From NCBI GenBank assembly GCA_028753945.1, contig JAPNXP010000007.1, forward strand, positions 4,464,001-4,528,000: 64,000 nucleotides of DNA, in the 5' to 3' direction. The notes under the pieces are model-generated. The model was not told the DNA's origin and ran no database searches. It was given only the letters and a program-made list of their open reading frames with translations. The stretch comes from Hexactinellida sp. DTS-2022. Its lineage: Eukaryota; Porifera; Hexactinellida. Shown here piece by piece: positions 63,049 to 64,000 of this stretch. Positions within the stretch are counted from its first letter, which is position 1; each line of letters opens with the position of its first letter. A program made the position numbers and the translations under genes.

Positions 63049-64000
63049 ATGGCATTAGAGCAATTGAAGGTTTGTAAAAGTTGCTTCAACGTAAGCCGTC
63101 ACCAAGTTACACCCAAACTTGTATTCGAGAAAGATAAAACGTCAGATGGGTTTTGCCCGAAGTGTAAGTTTAATTGGCAGTACTGTAACGTGGCTCGTTC
63201 CATGACAGACATGTTGTGGTATGAAATACGTCCAAAGCCTGAGAAGAGCGAGAGCAGTTTGTGTGTGGCTATGCAGAGGGGAAATACTTGCAATAAGGGT
63301 CCGAGGTGTCTTAAACCGCATAATCCTCTCGAAAAGGAAATTTGGGAATCAGAACGTAAAGCAAAAGCTATTGAGCAGAGGGAGTTTGAAAAAATGTTTC
63401 AGTGTAGAGTTTGTAATTCCCGATTTCCTACCAAACACCAGCATGATCAGCATATGGGATCAGAGGGTCATCAGAAAAAGGCAGAAGAGCTTCGCTTGCT
63501 TTCCTCTGCTGGTTCAAGTCTGGAGTTCAAATTTCCTCTCCACAAGAGACCAGTTCTCCCTATTCACGTTCCTAAGTACAAGATGTGTGTACATAAAAGC
63601 TTTAATAAATGCAAATCAAAGAATTGCCAGTTCGCCCATTCAACGGATGAGCTGAGAGCGTGGGAAGAAGCGCTTGAAATTGAGAGGGGAATTGTTCAGA
63701 ACGGAGAAAATTGGGATTCTAGTAATGATGCTAATCAGGTTGAATCTAAAACAGTATTGGGAAGAATGGCACCAAAACGGATGCGTGAACACTCCCTCTC
63801 ATCTTTCGATACGGACTTCGAGAGATTGGAAGCAGATCCGGAAAACGAACCTTTTGTCGACAGAAATAACAGATTCCATTTATTGGTTGATAAGCCTACT
63901 GGCACAAAGAATGAAGGGAGTGATAGAAAACACCAAAGAACAAATGGTGAGAATCAAATACAGAGTTCTGAAGACCAGTTATATAGTGAGAGCGACTTAG
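63049..64000 (+). CDS. HELZ2-like zinc-finger helicase, N-terminal part (runs off the window)
   Basis: An open frame of 317 codons from ATG to the window edge without a stop. In order: a CxxC pair (C9, C12) with a second (C36, C39); a CCCH finger (C72-x8-C81-x5-C87-x3-H91) followed by EIWESER; a C2H2 finger (C119-C122-H135-H141); another CCCH finger (C180-x7-C188-x4-C193-x3-H197) followed by STDELRAW. The order CCCH, C2H2, CCCH with the AHS..EL..W signature is as in HELZ2 and its relatives, RNA helicases with N-terminal zinc fingers. The helicase domain would lie beyond the window, so ZC3H7-type proteins cannot be excluded. An acceptor-like TATTTTTAG ends 8 nt before the ATG. Confidence 0.72.
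   Translation, partial: MALEQLKVCKSCFNVSRHQVTPKLVFEKDKTSDGFCPKCKFNWQYCNVARSMTDMLWYEIRPKPEKSESSLCVAMQRGNTCNKGPRCLKPHNPLEKEIWESERKAKAIEQREFEKMFQCRVCNSRFPTKHQHDQHMGSEGHQKKAEELRLLSSAGSSLEFKFPLHKRPVLPIHVPKYKMCVHKSFNKCKSKNCQFAHSTDELRAWEEALEIERGIVQNGENWDSSNDANQVESKTVLGRMAPKRMREHSLSSFDTDFERLEADPENEPFVDRNNRFHLLVDKPTGTKNEGSDRKHQRTNGENQIQSSEDQLYSESDL

Noticed and set aside
63221-63655. 144-residue plus-strand frame in another phase
   Set aside because: Overlaps the zinc-finger frame that starts at 63049, which has ordered CCCH and C2H2 motifs and stays open to the edge.
1-64000. tRNA and rRNA genes
   Set aside because: I searched by eye for tRNA B-box-like GGTTCRANNCC within cloverleaf context and for rRNA signatures and found none. 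A dedicated scan could still find a tRNA.

Overview
The window is animal (metazoan) nuclear DNA. It carries five recognisable protein genes: a TRAF-type zinc-finger/MATH protein, holocytochrome c synthase (HCCS), the checkpoint clamp subunit RAD1, a complete bridge-like lipid-transfer protein of the KIAA1109/Tweek (BLTP1) family, and the N-terminal part of a HELZ2-like zinc-finger helicase that runs off the right edge. All five read as uninterrupted single exons, including BLTP1 at about 11 kb. The rest is very repeat-rich. I cannot name the species; an invertebrate with few coding introns but many transposons fits.

Layout. 1-5.8 kb: an old, broken Ty3/Gypsy retrotransposon (minus strand) split by MITEs, GAAC repeats, LINE-like tails and UUCG-type hairpins. 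5.8-9.9 kb: unassigned DNA, a hammerhead-ribozyme repeat, MITEs and a GATATAGTG satellite. 9.9-19.1 kb: a hub of repeated 0.8-1.5 kb cassettes, each ending in a ~130-bp hairpin and separated by a 35-bp palindrome unit, with nested hAT-type MITEs and a second hammerhead family. 19.1-31.5 kb: a 12.4-kb mobile element inserted in one of those cassettes. 31.5-32.1 kb: the rest of the interrupted cassette. 32.2-34.1 kb: a MITE and the TRAF-like gene. 34.9-36.3 kb: two more hammerhead repeats, one split by a hAT element. 36.4-39.8 kb: EGF and LRR/EGF exon remnants. 40-51 kb: HCCS and RAD1 among many MITEs. 51.3-64 kb: BLTP1 and the HELZ2-like gene.

The most striking object is the 12.4-kb element at about 19096-31525. 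It has 31-bp perfect terminal inverted repeats and a likely 5-bp target duplication. It encodes a spliced zinc-finger plus tyrosine-recombinase protein (Crypton-like), and an almost perfect ~0.9-kb-arm palindrome creates a second, head-to-head gene start. Two arrays (about 3.8 and 3.2 kb) of a 20-bp minisatellite flank the genes, and the minisatellite unit is nearly the inner part of the element's own terminal repeat. The second notable finding is four hammerhead ribozyme sites (two families, type III arrangement) in dispersed minus-strand repeats.

The host genes show no shared pathway. HCCS, RAD1, BLTP1 and the HELZ2-like gene lie on the plus strand, and each has a 3' splice-acceptor-like site 8-23 nt before its ATG. 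This suggests 5'UTR introns or spliced-leader trans-splicing.
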